Made by a program: the position numbers and the translations under genes
In this document: in pieces, positions 1-5,692 of the stretch
Position numbering within the stretch: position 1 is the first letter of the stretch
How the letters are laid out: every line of letters starts with the position of its first letter
The notes under the pieces: generated by a model
Told to the model about the DNA's origin: nothing
The model's database searches: none
Seen by the model: only the letters and a program-made list of their open reading frames with translations
Source: Flavobacteriales bacterium
GTDB taxonomy: Bacteria; Bacteroidota; Bacteroidia; Flavobacteriales; Flavobacteriaceae
Assembly: GCA_027031025.1 (NCBI GenBank)
Contig: JALVEJ010000292.1
Coordinates: 1-7,015 of the forward strand
DNA length: 7,015 nucleotides
Direction of reading: 5' to 3'

Positions 1-120
1 AAACACGAATACCGCAAGATTTACGAGCATTATTGCAAAATAACATATCGAGAAGGAAAAGATAAGATTTACATCAATCGTGTTTTCGATATGCGACAAA
101 ATCCTAAAAAGAATAGATGA
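1..120 (+). CDS. RelE/ParE-family toxin, C-terminal fragment (5' end outside the window)
   Basis: An open frame enters from the left edge and ends at TGA 118-120, giving 39 residues. The visible segment contains ITYREGKDKIYINRVFDMRQ followed by NPKK. It matches the usual end of RelE/ParE-superfamily toxins: a strand with an arginine (YRE), a D-x-IYI-x-RVF strand, then R-Q-NP. In that family the protein is a small (about 90-110 aa) ribosome-dependent mRNA interferase (RelE) or gyrase poison (ParE), neutralised by an antitoxin encoded next to it, usually upstream. I see no antitoxin downstream, so if one exists it should lie left of the window. The RVF-x-x-RQNP ending resembles ParE-like members more than classic RelE, but the subtype cannot be settled from this fragment. 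A strong terminator 17 bp after the stop fits the end of a transcript. Confidence 0.7.
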   Translation, partial: KHEYRKIYEHYCKITYREGKDKIYINRVFDMRQNPKKNR

Positions 121-137
121 AGAATTGAGTAATTTCG

Positions 138-171
138 CTACCGCACGAGTCCTTTCGTGTGGTAGTTTTTT
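138..171 (+). terminator. Intrinsic terminator after the toxin gene
   Basis: CTACCGCACGA (138-148) pairs with TCGTGTGGTAG (155-165) over 11 bp with one G-T pair and a 6-nt loop. Six T residues (166-171) follow. This is a classic rho-independent terminator on the plus strand, placed directly after the toxin stop codon. Confidence 0.88.
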
Positions 172-265
172 ATACCTGACAAGAAACATTGCATAGAAAA
201 TTATTATATTTGAAGCATGGTAATTGTTTGTGATATGTTTTGATAATATAAACCAAACGATGCAA

Positions 266-277
266 TCGTGCGGTAGC
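266..277. repeat. Inverted copy of the terminator's left arm, followed by a G8 run
   Basis: TCGTGCGGTAGC is the exact reverse complement of GCTACCGCACGA at 137-148. It is also a near-identical direct copy of the terminator's right arm (155-165, one difference). It is followed at once by eight G residues (278-285), striking in this AT-rich sequence. It may be one end of a small duplicated or mobile palindromic element, or a recombination remnant. Confidence 0.6.
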
Positions 278-295
278 GGGGGGGGCTTCGGCACA

Positions 296-323
296 TTCCG
301 TTACATCTTTTGTCGTGACGGAA
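296..323. repeat. Imperfect hairpin flanked by CTTCGGCA and CTCAG
   Basis: TTCCGTTAC (296-304) pairs with GTGACGGAA (315-323): 9 bp with one G-T pair and a 10-nt loop. It is flanked on the left by CTTCGGCA (286-293) and on the right by CTCAG (325-329). The reverse complement of the element at 5468-5486 (TACTTCGGCAAGCTCAGTA) carries the same two words, CTTCGGCA and CTCAG, close together. The two sites may therefore belong to related palindromic repeat families. The hairpin is seen directly; the family link is inference. Confidence 0.45.
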
Positions 324-341
324 CACTCAGCGACCTATTTT

Positions 342-570
342 TCAATTCCTCATTTCCTCAAATTGTATGCAGAAGTAAAATCAGAAGTAGTGAAAAAAAT
401 ATCAAAGACCATAACAATTTATGAAGCAGTTATAATCCTCATTTCCTCAACTCATAAATTCATCATTTCATCAATTCCTCAAATTGAAAGCAGAAACATT
501 GTTTGAAGCAACAAGCAATCATCAAAGTGACAAATAAACTATGAAGCAGGGAAAAATCCTCAATTCATCA
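342..570. repeat. Two diverged direct copies of a ~120-bp repeat
   Basis: Two sets of anchor words recur at a constant offset. CCTCAAATTG occurs at 356-365 and 477-486 (offset 121), each followed after a few bases by GCAGAA. ATGAAGCAG occurs at 421-429 and 541-549 (offset 120), each followed within about ten bases by ATCCTCA. TCAATTCCTC also occurs at 342-351 and 471-480. Between the anchors the copies have diverged. Short words such as TCATTTCCTCA and TTCATCA recur within the region, suggesting slippage as well as segment duplication. No coding capacity or function is visible. Confidence 0.65.
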
Positions 571-579
571 AAAAAAAAA

Positions 580-2493
580 TCAATCATCAAAACGTTCGAA
601 CAACCGGCGGCTCAAATGAAAAAATTCCGTTTCCGTCAGCATTCCTATTAATTTATTATTTTGCACCACCGGCAAGCTGCCTATTTTATGTTCGTCCATT
701 ATTTTTATAGCATCTGAAAGCTTTTGATCAGGACAAATAGTCCGCGGATTTTTAAGCATTAAATCTTTAACCTTCAAATCCTTTAATTTTTTGCCTTCAT
801 TTTGCAATCTTAAAGTTTTGAGCAGCCCTCGTGCCGTTACCAAACCTACAAAGTTACCTTTTTCATCTTCAATAGGCACATAACGCAGCTTTGCCCAATC
901 CATCATATCGGCTACAAACTCAACAATATCATCAGGTTGTGCCGATAAAACATCTGTTTTCATGACTTCTTCTACTAACAATTTTGCAGGATGCCAGTGC
1001 GGCAAGTCTTTTAATTCGGGGATAGCCCATTGGTGTACCGGAACTCCTTCTTTCTGGTTTTTGATGGTGTGCATGGTTATGGTGCTCAAAATTTCTTCTT
1101 TTGACGCTTTCTCTTTAAAACTGTTAAAGGTTTGCAGCATCCAACTACTTCCCGTAATCTCTTTTTCCACACGTTCTTTGATAACATTTAAGTAACGGTC
1201 AACATCGTTTTTGTTCATTTTTTTGAGTTTTAAACCCTCTTCGGCTACCGGCAACAATTCGTTTAAAATTAAATCTTTGGCATAATATTTTTTACCGTTA
1301 AACCAAGTATATTGTTTGGTCATACCACCTCTTGCAGCAGCATAAAAATTGGCTTTTGCTTGGTCAAAAGTGATATATTTTGTAATATCATCCAACTGGT
1401 TGGCATAACCTTCCATTAAGCCTAGCCAGAAAGCAGCATTTGCCATTTCGTCCAATACGCTAGGTCCGGCAGGAAACATTCGGGCTTCAATACGTAAGTG
1501 AGGCTTTCCGTTACTTGAAATACCGTAAACCGGCCGGTTCCAACGATAAACGGTTGAATTATGAACCGTTAAAGCTTTGAGTTTGGGCGTGATGCCCTTA
1601 TGAACCATTCGCAAGCTATCTTCTTCAAAATCAGCACCTAATAATACACGATAACGCAAAATGTCTTCTTTAAAAATATCGGTAATGTCATTTCTAACCC
1701 AATCGGTGCCGAAAGTTACACGCGGATGTCTGTCGCGCAAATGTTCATCACTTACACGTGTATCAATGGCTTGTTGAAACAAAGCAATCCGGGTTTCGTG
1801 CCATAAACGTTTGCCAAATAGCAAAGGCGAATTTACCGCACTTGCCAAAACAGGACCGGCAATGGCTTGTGCAATATTATAACGCTTGGCAAAATCTTCC
1901 GGGTCAACTTGCAAATGTACCTGAAAACCGGTATTGGCCGCTTCAATCATTCCACTATTTAATTTGATATTGAGTTCGTCAATACCATGAATATTAATCA
2001 AAAACTCTTCGCCACGCATATCGCGCAAAGCATCCATCAAAGCAAAATAGCGGTCTATGGGGGTGATATTTTCTCGTTCAATATCAAATTTACGGACCGT
2101 AGGCAAAATGCCGGTTAATATAATATCGGCATCAAATTTTTCGGCAACCTTCGTCACTTTTTGCAAATCTTCATTAATTTCTGTTTCCATTTTACTGAGC
2201 GCCTTATCTTTAAAATCTTGTGGACTGGCATTGGTTTCCAAATTAAATTTTGCCAGTTCGGGACTCAAATTGTCCATTTGGGCATTCTTTAAAATTGTTA
2301 AATTTAAGGGTAATGGCTTAAAATTTTTATCTACTAAACAAAATTCTTGTTCGGCACCAATTTTTGAAACGCCCTTTTCAAACCAATCATTTTTGAGCAT
2401 TATTTCAAATGCTTGCACATCTTTTAAAAGGTTTTTGGTAAACTTTTTAATTTCTGCCTTAGTTGTTGCTAATTTGACATTAAAATCACCCAT
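580..2493 (-). CDS. GCS2-family carboxylate-amine ligase (glutamate-cysteine-ligase-like) with C-terminal CBS domain pair
   Basis: The protein has 637 residues from the ATG at 2493. The N-terminal two thirds looks like the GCS2 fold, an ATP-dependent ligase joining a carboxylate to an amine. Visible marks are GAEQEFCLVD (residues 46-55, resembling the family's acidic G-x-E-x-E motif), LETNASP near 85, GFQVHLQVD near 189-197, the NSPLLFGKRLW segment near 221-231, and HLRIEARMFPAGPS at 332-345. A helical segment follows, then two CBS repeats (about 509-560 and 573-625; the second has MDEHKIGSLPVV and KLIGMLTE). CBS pairs usually bind adenine nucleotides and act as sensors. Gamma-glutamylcysteine synthesis is the closest named activity, but the true substrate is unknown and no gshB lies nearby. 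A TTG at 2538 would add 15 residues; I prefer the ATG because the extension looks non-conserved and TTG starts are rare. The gene stands alone, divergent from frr. Confidence 0.85.
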   Translation of the reverse strand: MGDFNVKLATTKAEIKKFTKNLLKDVQAFEIMLKNDWFEKGVSKIGAEQEFCLVDKNFKPLPLNLTILKNAQMDNLSPELAKFNLETNASPQDFKDKALSKMETEINEDLQKVTKVAEKFDADIILTGILPTVRKFDIERENITPIDRYFALMDALRDMRGEEFLINIHGIDELNIKLNSGMIEAANTGFQVHLQVDPEDFAKRYNIAQAIAGPVLASAVNSPLLFGKRLWHETRIALFQQAIDTRVSDEHLRDRHPRVTFGTDWVRNDITDIFKEDILRYRVLLGADFEEDSLRMVHKGITPKLKALTVHNSTVYRWNRPVYGISSNGKPHLRIEARMFPAGPSVLDEMANAAFWLGLMEGYANQLDDITKYITFDQAKANFYAAARGGMTKQYTWFNGKKYYAKDLILNELLPVAEEGLKLKKMNKNDVDRYLNVIKERVEKEITGSSWMLQTFNSFKEKASKEEILSTITMHTIKNQKEGVPVHQWAIPELKDLPHWHPAKLLVEEVMKTDVLSAQPDDIVEFVADMMDWAKLRYVPIEDEKGNFVGLVTARGLLKTLRLQNEGKKLKDLKVKDLMLKNPRTICPDQKLSDAIKIMDEHKIGSLPVVQNNKLIGMLTETEFFHLSRRLFERFDD

Positions 2494-2511
2494 ATCAATT
2501 GTTTTATAAAA

Positions 2512-2539
2512 CGAAAGTAATAATATTTTTTGATTCAAA
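2512..2539 (-). promoter_or_regulatory. Possible promoter for the minus-strand ligase gene
   Basis: On the minus strand, TTTG (2536-2539) precedes TACTTTCG (2512-2519) by 16 nt. The second box differs from the Bacteroidota consensus TAnnTTTG by one base, and the spacing is slightly shorter than the usual 17-23. It lies about 20 nt upstream of the ATG at 2493, which supports that start over the TTG at 2538. This is a weak match in AT-rich DNA. Confidence 0.28.
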
Positions 2540-2642
2540 AACTAATATTTTAAAACTTATTTAATACAATTTAATATCTATAAAAAAATTATGTTAAATT
2601 TTAATAACAATAATAATCAGACGTATAAGATAATTGGATACA

Positions 2643-2654
2643 AAAACCGGTTTT
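2643..2654. promoter_or_regulatory. Perfect 12-bp palindrome in the divergent intergenic region
   Basis: AAAACCGGTTTT is a perfect palindrome and one of the few GC-containing patches in the 295-bp AT-rich region between the two divergent genes. It lies about 150 bp from the ligase start and about 80 bp upstream of the frr promoter. It could be an operator, but nothing identifies a regulator, and chance is possible. Confidence 0.25.
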
Positions 2655-2734
2655 CAAATTTTAGCGGAATACATTTGCTTTTTCAACTTACCAATATTTT
2701 TTTTGATTAAATGTAAGTTATTAAAGGAACAATT

Positions 2735-2765
2735 TTTGTTAATCACTAAAAAAATTGTATTTTTG
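2735..2765 (+). promoter_or_regulatory. Bacteroidota-type sigma-A promoter for frr-recA-comF
   Basis: TTTG (2735-2738) and TATTTTTG (2758-2765) are separated by 19 nt. This is an exact match to the Bacteroidota -33 (TTTG/TTG) and -7 (TAnnTTTG) elements at their usual spacing. Transcription would start near 2770, leaving a leader of about 20 nt before the frr ATG at 2789. There is no purine-rich Shine-Dalgarno before that ATG, which is normal for the phylum. Confidence 0.75.
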
Positions 2766-2788
2766 AATGATGACTAAAAATTAAGATT

Positions 2789-3355
2789 ATGAGTGACGAT
2801 TTAAATTTCATATACGAAGAAGCCGAAGAGCATATGCAAAAAAGCATTGCGCACTTGGAACATGAACTAAAAAGTATCAGAGCCGGAAAAGCTTCGCCGC
2901 AAATGTTAGCAACCGTTATGGTAGATTATTATGGCACGCCTACGCCTTTATCTCAAGTAGCTAATGTGTCGGTTCGAGATGCCCAAACTTTGACCATTCA
3001 ACCGTGGGAAAAAAAGATGTTACCCGTAATAGAACGTGCCATTATCAATGCCAATCTGGGTTTTGCGCCAAGTAACAACGGTGAAGTGGTCATTATCAAT
3101 ATTCCGCCACTAACGGAAGAACGTCGTAAAAATTTAGTTAAACAAGCCAAAGAAGAAGCCGAAGTGGCAAAAGTCAGCATCCGCAATATCCGGAAAGATG
3201 CTAATAACGACATTAAAAAATTGGAAAAAAACAAAGAAATCTCAGAAGACGAATCCAAAGCGGCGCATGAAGTGATTCAAAAATTAACCGATAAATATAT
3301 TGAAGAGGTTGATAAACATTTAGATAAGAAAGAAAAGGACATTATGACTGTATAA
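2789..3355 (+). CDS. frr: Ribosome recycling factor
   Basis: The 188-residue product has the normal length for RRF (about 185 aa). RRF binds the post-termination ribosome and, with EF-G and IF3, splits it and frees mRNA and tRNA in the cytoplasm. Family marks in order are LKSIRAGKASP (residues 27-37), YYGTPTPLSQVANV (47-60), the QPWEKK strand near 71-76, IINANLGFAPSNNG in domain II, PPLTEERRKNLVK (106-118), RKDAN, and the closing EVDKHLDKKEKDIM helix. The three-helix domain I and beta domain II are both complete. In many bacteria frr follows pyrH; here it instead starts behind its own strong promoter, next to a divergent unrelated gene, and is followed 21 bp later by recA. The ATG start is supported by the promoter position and by family length. 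Confidence 0.97.
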   Translation: MSDDLNFIYEEAEEHMQKSIAHLEHELKSIRAGKASPQMLATVMVDYYGTPTPLSQVANVSVRDAQTLTIQPWEKKMLPVIERAIINANLGFAPSNNGEVVIINIPPLTEERRKNLVKQAKEEAEVAKVSIRNIRKDANNDIKKLEKNKEISEDESKAAHEVIQKLTDKYIEEVDKHLDKKEKDIMTV

Positions 3356-3376
3356 GCAGTATCAAAATCAAAATTT

Positions 3377-4417
3377 ATGGCAAAAAAAACATCAGATAAA
3401 AAAGAACAATCAGAAAAAGAAGCCAAATTAAAAGCGCTTAAACTAACTCTTGACAAATTAGATAAAACTTACGGCAAAGGCACCGTCATGAAAATGGGAG
3501 ACGCCCCGGTTGCCGAAGTCGATGTGATTCCATCCGGTTCTTTGGGTTTGGATATTGCGCTAGGTGTTGGAGGCTATCCACGCGGAAGGGTTATTGAAAT
3601 TTACGGACCGGAATCGTCCGGTAAAACCACGCTGGCACTTCACGCCATTGCAGAAGCCCAGAAAAAAGGCGGTATTGCCGCATTTATCGATGCCGAACAT
3701 GCTTTTGACCGGTATTACGCTCAAAACTTAGGAGTCGATGTTGAAAATTTGATTATTTCGCAACCCGATCATGGCGAACAAGCCCTCGAAATAGTTGATA
3801 ATTTAATCCGTTCGGGTGCTATAGATATTATCGTTGTCGATTCGGTTGCCGCCTTAACGCCAAAAAGTGAAATAGAAGGCGAAATGGGCGACTCTAAAAT
3901 GGGCTTACATGCCCGTTTGATGTCGCAAGCTTTAAGAAAACTAACCTCATCAATTTCCAAAACCAATTCAACGGTCATTTTTATCAACCAATTGCGCGAA
4001 AAAATAGGCGTGATGTTTGGCAATCCCGAAACAACCACCGGTGGAAATGCTTTAAAATTTTATGCCTCGCAACGCTTGGATGTCCGCAAATCAACAGCCA
4101 TCAAAGACGCACAAGGTAACGTAATGGGAAACAAAACGCGGGTAAAAGTGGTTAAAAACAAAGTCGCACCACCTTTTAAAATTGCCGAATTTGATATTAT
4201 GTATGGTAAAGGCATTTCCAAAGTAGGCGAAATTTTAGACAAAGCCGTAGAATTGGATATTGTTAAAAAAAGCGGGTCTTGGTTCAGCTATGGCGATACC
4301 AAACTCGGACAAGGTCGTGATGCGGTTAAACATATCATTGCAGACAATCCCGAATTGTTAGAAGAATTGGAAACCAAGATATATGAAGCCTTGAATCCAA
4401 CCGAAAAAGAATCTTGA
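3377..4417 (+). CDS. recA: Recombinase RecA
   Basis: The 346-residue product is RecA, which forms ATP-dependent filaments on single-stranded DNA, drives strand exchange and, in species with LexA, triggers its self-cleavage. The core is complete: Walker A GPESSGKT (77-84), catalytic glutamate E107 in FIDAEHAFD, Walker B IIVVDS (151-156), loop L1 region EIEGEMGDSKMG (165-176), FINQLREKIG with the sensor glutamine Q205, loop L2 region GNPETTTGGNA (215-225), and the DNA-binding C-terminal domain. The N-terminus is lysine-rich (AKKTSDKKE). The C-terminus ends in EALNPTEKES, with only a modest acidic tail. One small deviation is Q232 in YASQRLD, where YASVRLD is usual. It follows frr by 21 bp, without its own visible promoter, and is followed closely by comF, so it is probably co-transcribed with both. 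Confidence 0.98.
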   Translation: MAKKTSDKKEQSEKEAKLKALKLTLDKLDKTYGKGTVMKMGDAPVAEVDVIPSGSLGLDIALGVGGYPRGRVIEIYGPESSGKTTLALHAIAEAQKKGGIAAFIDAEHAFDRYYAQNLGVDVENLIISQPDHGEQALEIVDNLIRSGAIDIIVVDSVAALTPKSEIEGEMGDSKMGLHARLMSQALRKLTSSISKTNSTVIFINQLREKIGVMFGNPETTTGGNALKFYASQRLDVRKSTAIKDAQGNVMGNKTRVKVVKNKVAPPFKIAEFDIMYGKGISKVGEILDKAVELDIVKKSGSWFSYGDTKLGQGRDAVKHIIADNPELLEELETKIYEALNPTEKES

Positions 4418-4428
4418 TTAACAAAGGT

Positions 4429-5139
4429 ATGTTTCCTATAAAAATTATTAAACGGGGATATAAAGATATGTTAAACATATTATATCCCCGTTTGTGTTTA
4501 AGTTGTGACGAAGTATTACATGAAGATGAGAAAGAAATATGTCATCAATGTTTGTCAAGTTTGCAGTTGAGCCGTTTTGATTATACCCAAAACAATCCCG
4601 TTTACAACCGTCTCTCTGCTATTGTAAATATTGAAAGAGCTACTGCTTTATTCCTGTTTGACAAAGCCGGCGTTATTCAAAAACTAATTCATAAATTAAA
4701 ATACGAAAACCATCCGGAAATAGGGGCGTTTTTTGCTAAAACAAGTATAAAATATTTACAAGAAAATCGCTTTTTTAACGATGTGGACTATATTATTCCG
4801 GTGCCTTTACACCCCAAAAAACAACGGCAACGCGGTTACAACCAAATGTCTGTTTTTGGAGAAAACTTAGGAAACTATTTTAGTGTTCCCTATACGGAAA
4901 AGATTTTACTACGACAAATTTATACCGAATCGCAAACCCAAAAAAATGCTTTGGAACGACGCGACAATGTCCGTCAAGCTTTTGATGTTGTCGGGGCAGA
5001 ATTATGCGCAGGCAAACATTTTGTGATTATTGATGATGTAATCACTACCGGAGCAACCATAGAAGCCTGTGTTGAAACCATTTTAAAGAAAATTCCCCAA
5101 GCCAAAGTTAGTGTGTTGGCATTGGCTGTTGTGTTATAG
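4429..5139 (+). CDS. comF: ComF-family phosphoribosyltransferase-like protein
   Basis: From the ATG at 4429 the product has 236 residues. Two CxxC pairs (C23/C26 and C38/C41, in CLSC and CHQC) form the N-terminal zinc-ribbon typical of ComF. A type I phosphoribosyltransferase fold follows, with the IPVPLHPKKQRQRGYNQ stretch (122-138) and the PRPP loop VIIDDVITTGAT (199-210). ComF/ComFC proteins are needed for natural transformation in several bacteria and are thought to act on single-stranded DNA in the cytoplasm; many homologues occur in species not known to be competent, so the role here is inferred. The start is uncertain: TTG 4414 overlaps the recA stop, ATG 4429 lies 11 bp after it, and ATG 4468 would give 223 residues and a ComF-like MLNILYPRLC beginning. 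The last lies inside a long hairpin. Co-transcription with recA is likely. Confidence 0.92.
   Translation: MFPIKIIKRGYKDMLNILYPRLCLSCDEVLHEDEKEICHQCLSSLQLSRFDYTQNNPVYNRLSAIVNIERATALFLFDKAGVIQKLIHKLKYENHPEIGAFFAKTSIKYLQENRFFNDVDYIIPVPLHPKKQRQRGYNQMSVFGENLGNYFSVPYTEKILLRQIYTESQTQKNALERRDNVRQAFDVVGAELCAGKHFVIIDDVITTGATIEACVETILKKIPQAKVSVLALAVVL
4450..4493 (+). promoter_or_regulatory. Long stem-loop over the 5' end of comF
   Basis: AAACGGGGATATA (4450-4462) pairs perfectly with TATATCCCCGTTT (4481-4493), 13 bp. Inside, after a 3-nt bulge, ATATGTT (4466-4472) can pair with AACATAT (4474-4480). The candidate comF start codon ATG 4468-4470 lies in the inner stem. On the plus strand the stem is followed by TTTGTGTTT; on the minus strand it is followed by a T-rich stretch. 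It could be a leaky terminator or attenuator after recA, a structure that hides the 4468 start, or simply coding sequence if translation begins at 4429. Confidence 0.7.
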
Positions 5140-5183
5140 AATTTCCGGTTAAACGACAATAACAATTATGAGATCCCATCGCT

Positions 5184-5197
5184 AATTGTCGACAATT
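5184..5197. repeat. Perfect 14-bp palindrome
   Basis: AATTGTCGACAATT reads the same on both strands. It lies 45 bp after the comF stop. Its symmetry suits a dimeric DNA-binding protein, but there is no promoter beside it and no T-run after it, so no function can be assigned. Confidence 0.35.
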
Positions 5198-5370
5198 TCG
5201 TCAAATGGCAAAGAAATGTTTTCAATAGTCTATTGTTGTTATTTATCATTAAAAGCGTTTTGGACAATCTTATATTTAAAATTGGTATAACATATCAGAA
5301 AGAAATAGGGCTTCTATGCTGAAAAAAATGAATAACATGCATTTGTGAAAAATTTATATTCTATAAAGGT

Positions 5371-5391
5371 GCCCACGATGTTCGTCGGGGC
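5371..5391. repeat. GC-rich stem-loop containing GATGTTCGTCG
   Basis: CCCACGA (5372-5378) pairs with TCGT-C-GGG (5382-5389, one bulged C) around a TGT loop. The word GATGTTCGTCG (5377-5387) recurs exactly at 5776-5786, inside another stem-loop. A short, GC-rich hairpin in AT-rich DNA with a second copy 400 bp away suggests a dispersed repeat. Confidence 0.5.
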
Positions 5392-5467
5392 TCAATATAA
5401 TTCTCCTATCGTTATATCTACAAATGTATCATGTCAAGGATGTTATGACGTAAAAGCCGAAGCGGTG

Positions 5468-5486
5468 TACTGAGCTTGCCGAAGTA
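5468..5486. repeat. REP-like element TACTGAGCTTGCCGAAGTA
   Basis: TACT (5468-5471) and AGTA (5483-5486) bracket GAGCTTGCCGA. From memory, the core TGAGCTTG(T/C)CGAA within short inverted arms is a common intergenic palindrome in Bacteroidota genomes. Here the flanks no longer match (GGTG on the left, TTAT on the right), so the copy looks decayed to a 4-bp stem. Family membership rests on recognition, not on a search. Confidence 0.5.
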
Positions 5487-5642
5487 TTATTTTTGTGGAG
5501 AGCAAGGCATAAAATTTTTAATGCAGTTATTTGCAAAAAGAACAAGTGCTTGGTATGACAATAATATGCTTGACAGGACACTAGGTCTTTTAAACATCAA
5601 ATTATCAGTTGTTTGGTATTTTGATCGTTACAAAGATGTCGC

Positions 5643-5692
5643 CTCTGTGGGACTCATGATCAATTATTCTATTATAAAATGGTCCCGTAGAG
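5643..5692. repeat. Stem-loop with an 11-bp stem and two G-T pairs
   Basis: CTCTGTGGGAC (5643-5653) pairs with GTCCCGTAGAG (5682-5692) over 11 bp with adjacent G-T and T-G pairs and a 28-nt AT-rich loop. In one strand's RNA both wobbles are G-U and the stem stays intact. The arms resemble the CCCGTAGGGAC-type words that I recall from interspersed Bacteroidota repeats. Confidence 0.6.

Larger units (their letters stand above)
172..579. other. Gene-free intergenic stretch rich in repeats
   Basis: About 400 bp with no credible coding sequence. The only open frames are under 70 codons, run across repeats, and resemble nothing I know. The stretch contains a displaced copy of a terminator arm (266-277), a run of eight G (278-285), an imperfect hairpin (296-323) and a diverged direct repeat with a period of about 120 bp (342-570). 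It ends in ten A (570-579) against the stop codon of the minus-strand ligase gene. Confidence 0.7.

Noticed and set aside
204..211. TATATTTG as a promoter -7 box in the left intergenic region
   Set aside because: The box itself fits TAnnTTTG, but no TTTG/TTG lies 17-23 nt upstream and no gene follows.
224..506. Two overlapping open frames of 66 and 63 codons
   Set aside because: They read through the G8 run, a hairpin and the ~120-bp direct repeats. The first needs a TTG start. The products resemble no known protein.
342..570. CRISPR-like array
   Set aside because: The copies are only two, about 120 bp long and diverged throughout. There is no constant short repeat with unique spacers and no cas gene.
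570..579. A10 run as the U-tract of an intrinsic terminator for the minus-strand ligase gene
   Set aside because: On the minus strand it follows the stop codon, but I could not find a stable stem just upstream of it.
2494..2538. Longer ligase starting at TTG 2538
   Set aside because: The 15 extra residues look non-conserved, TTG is a rare start, and the possible promoter elements lie within this stretch. ATG 2493 is preferred.
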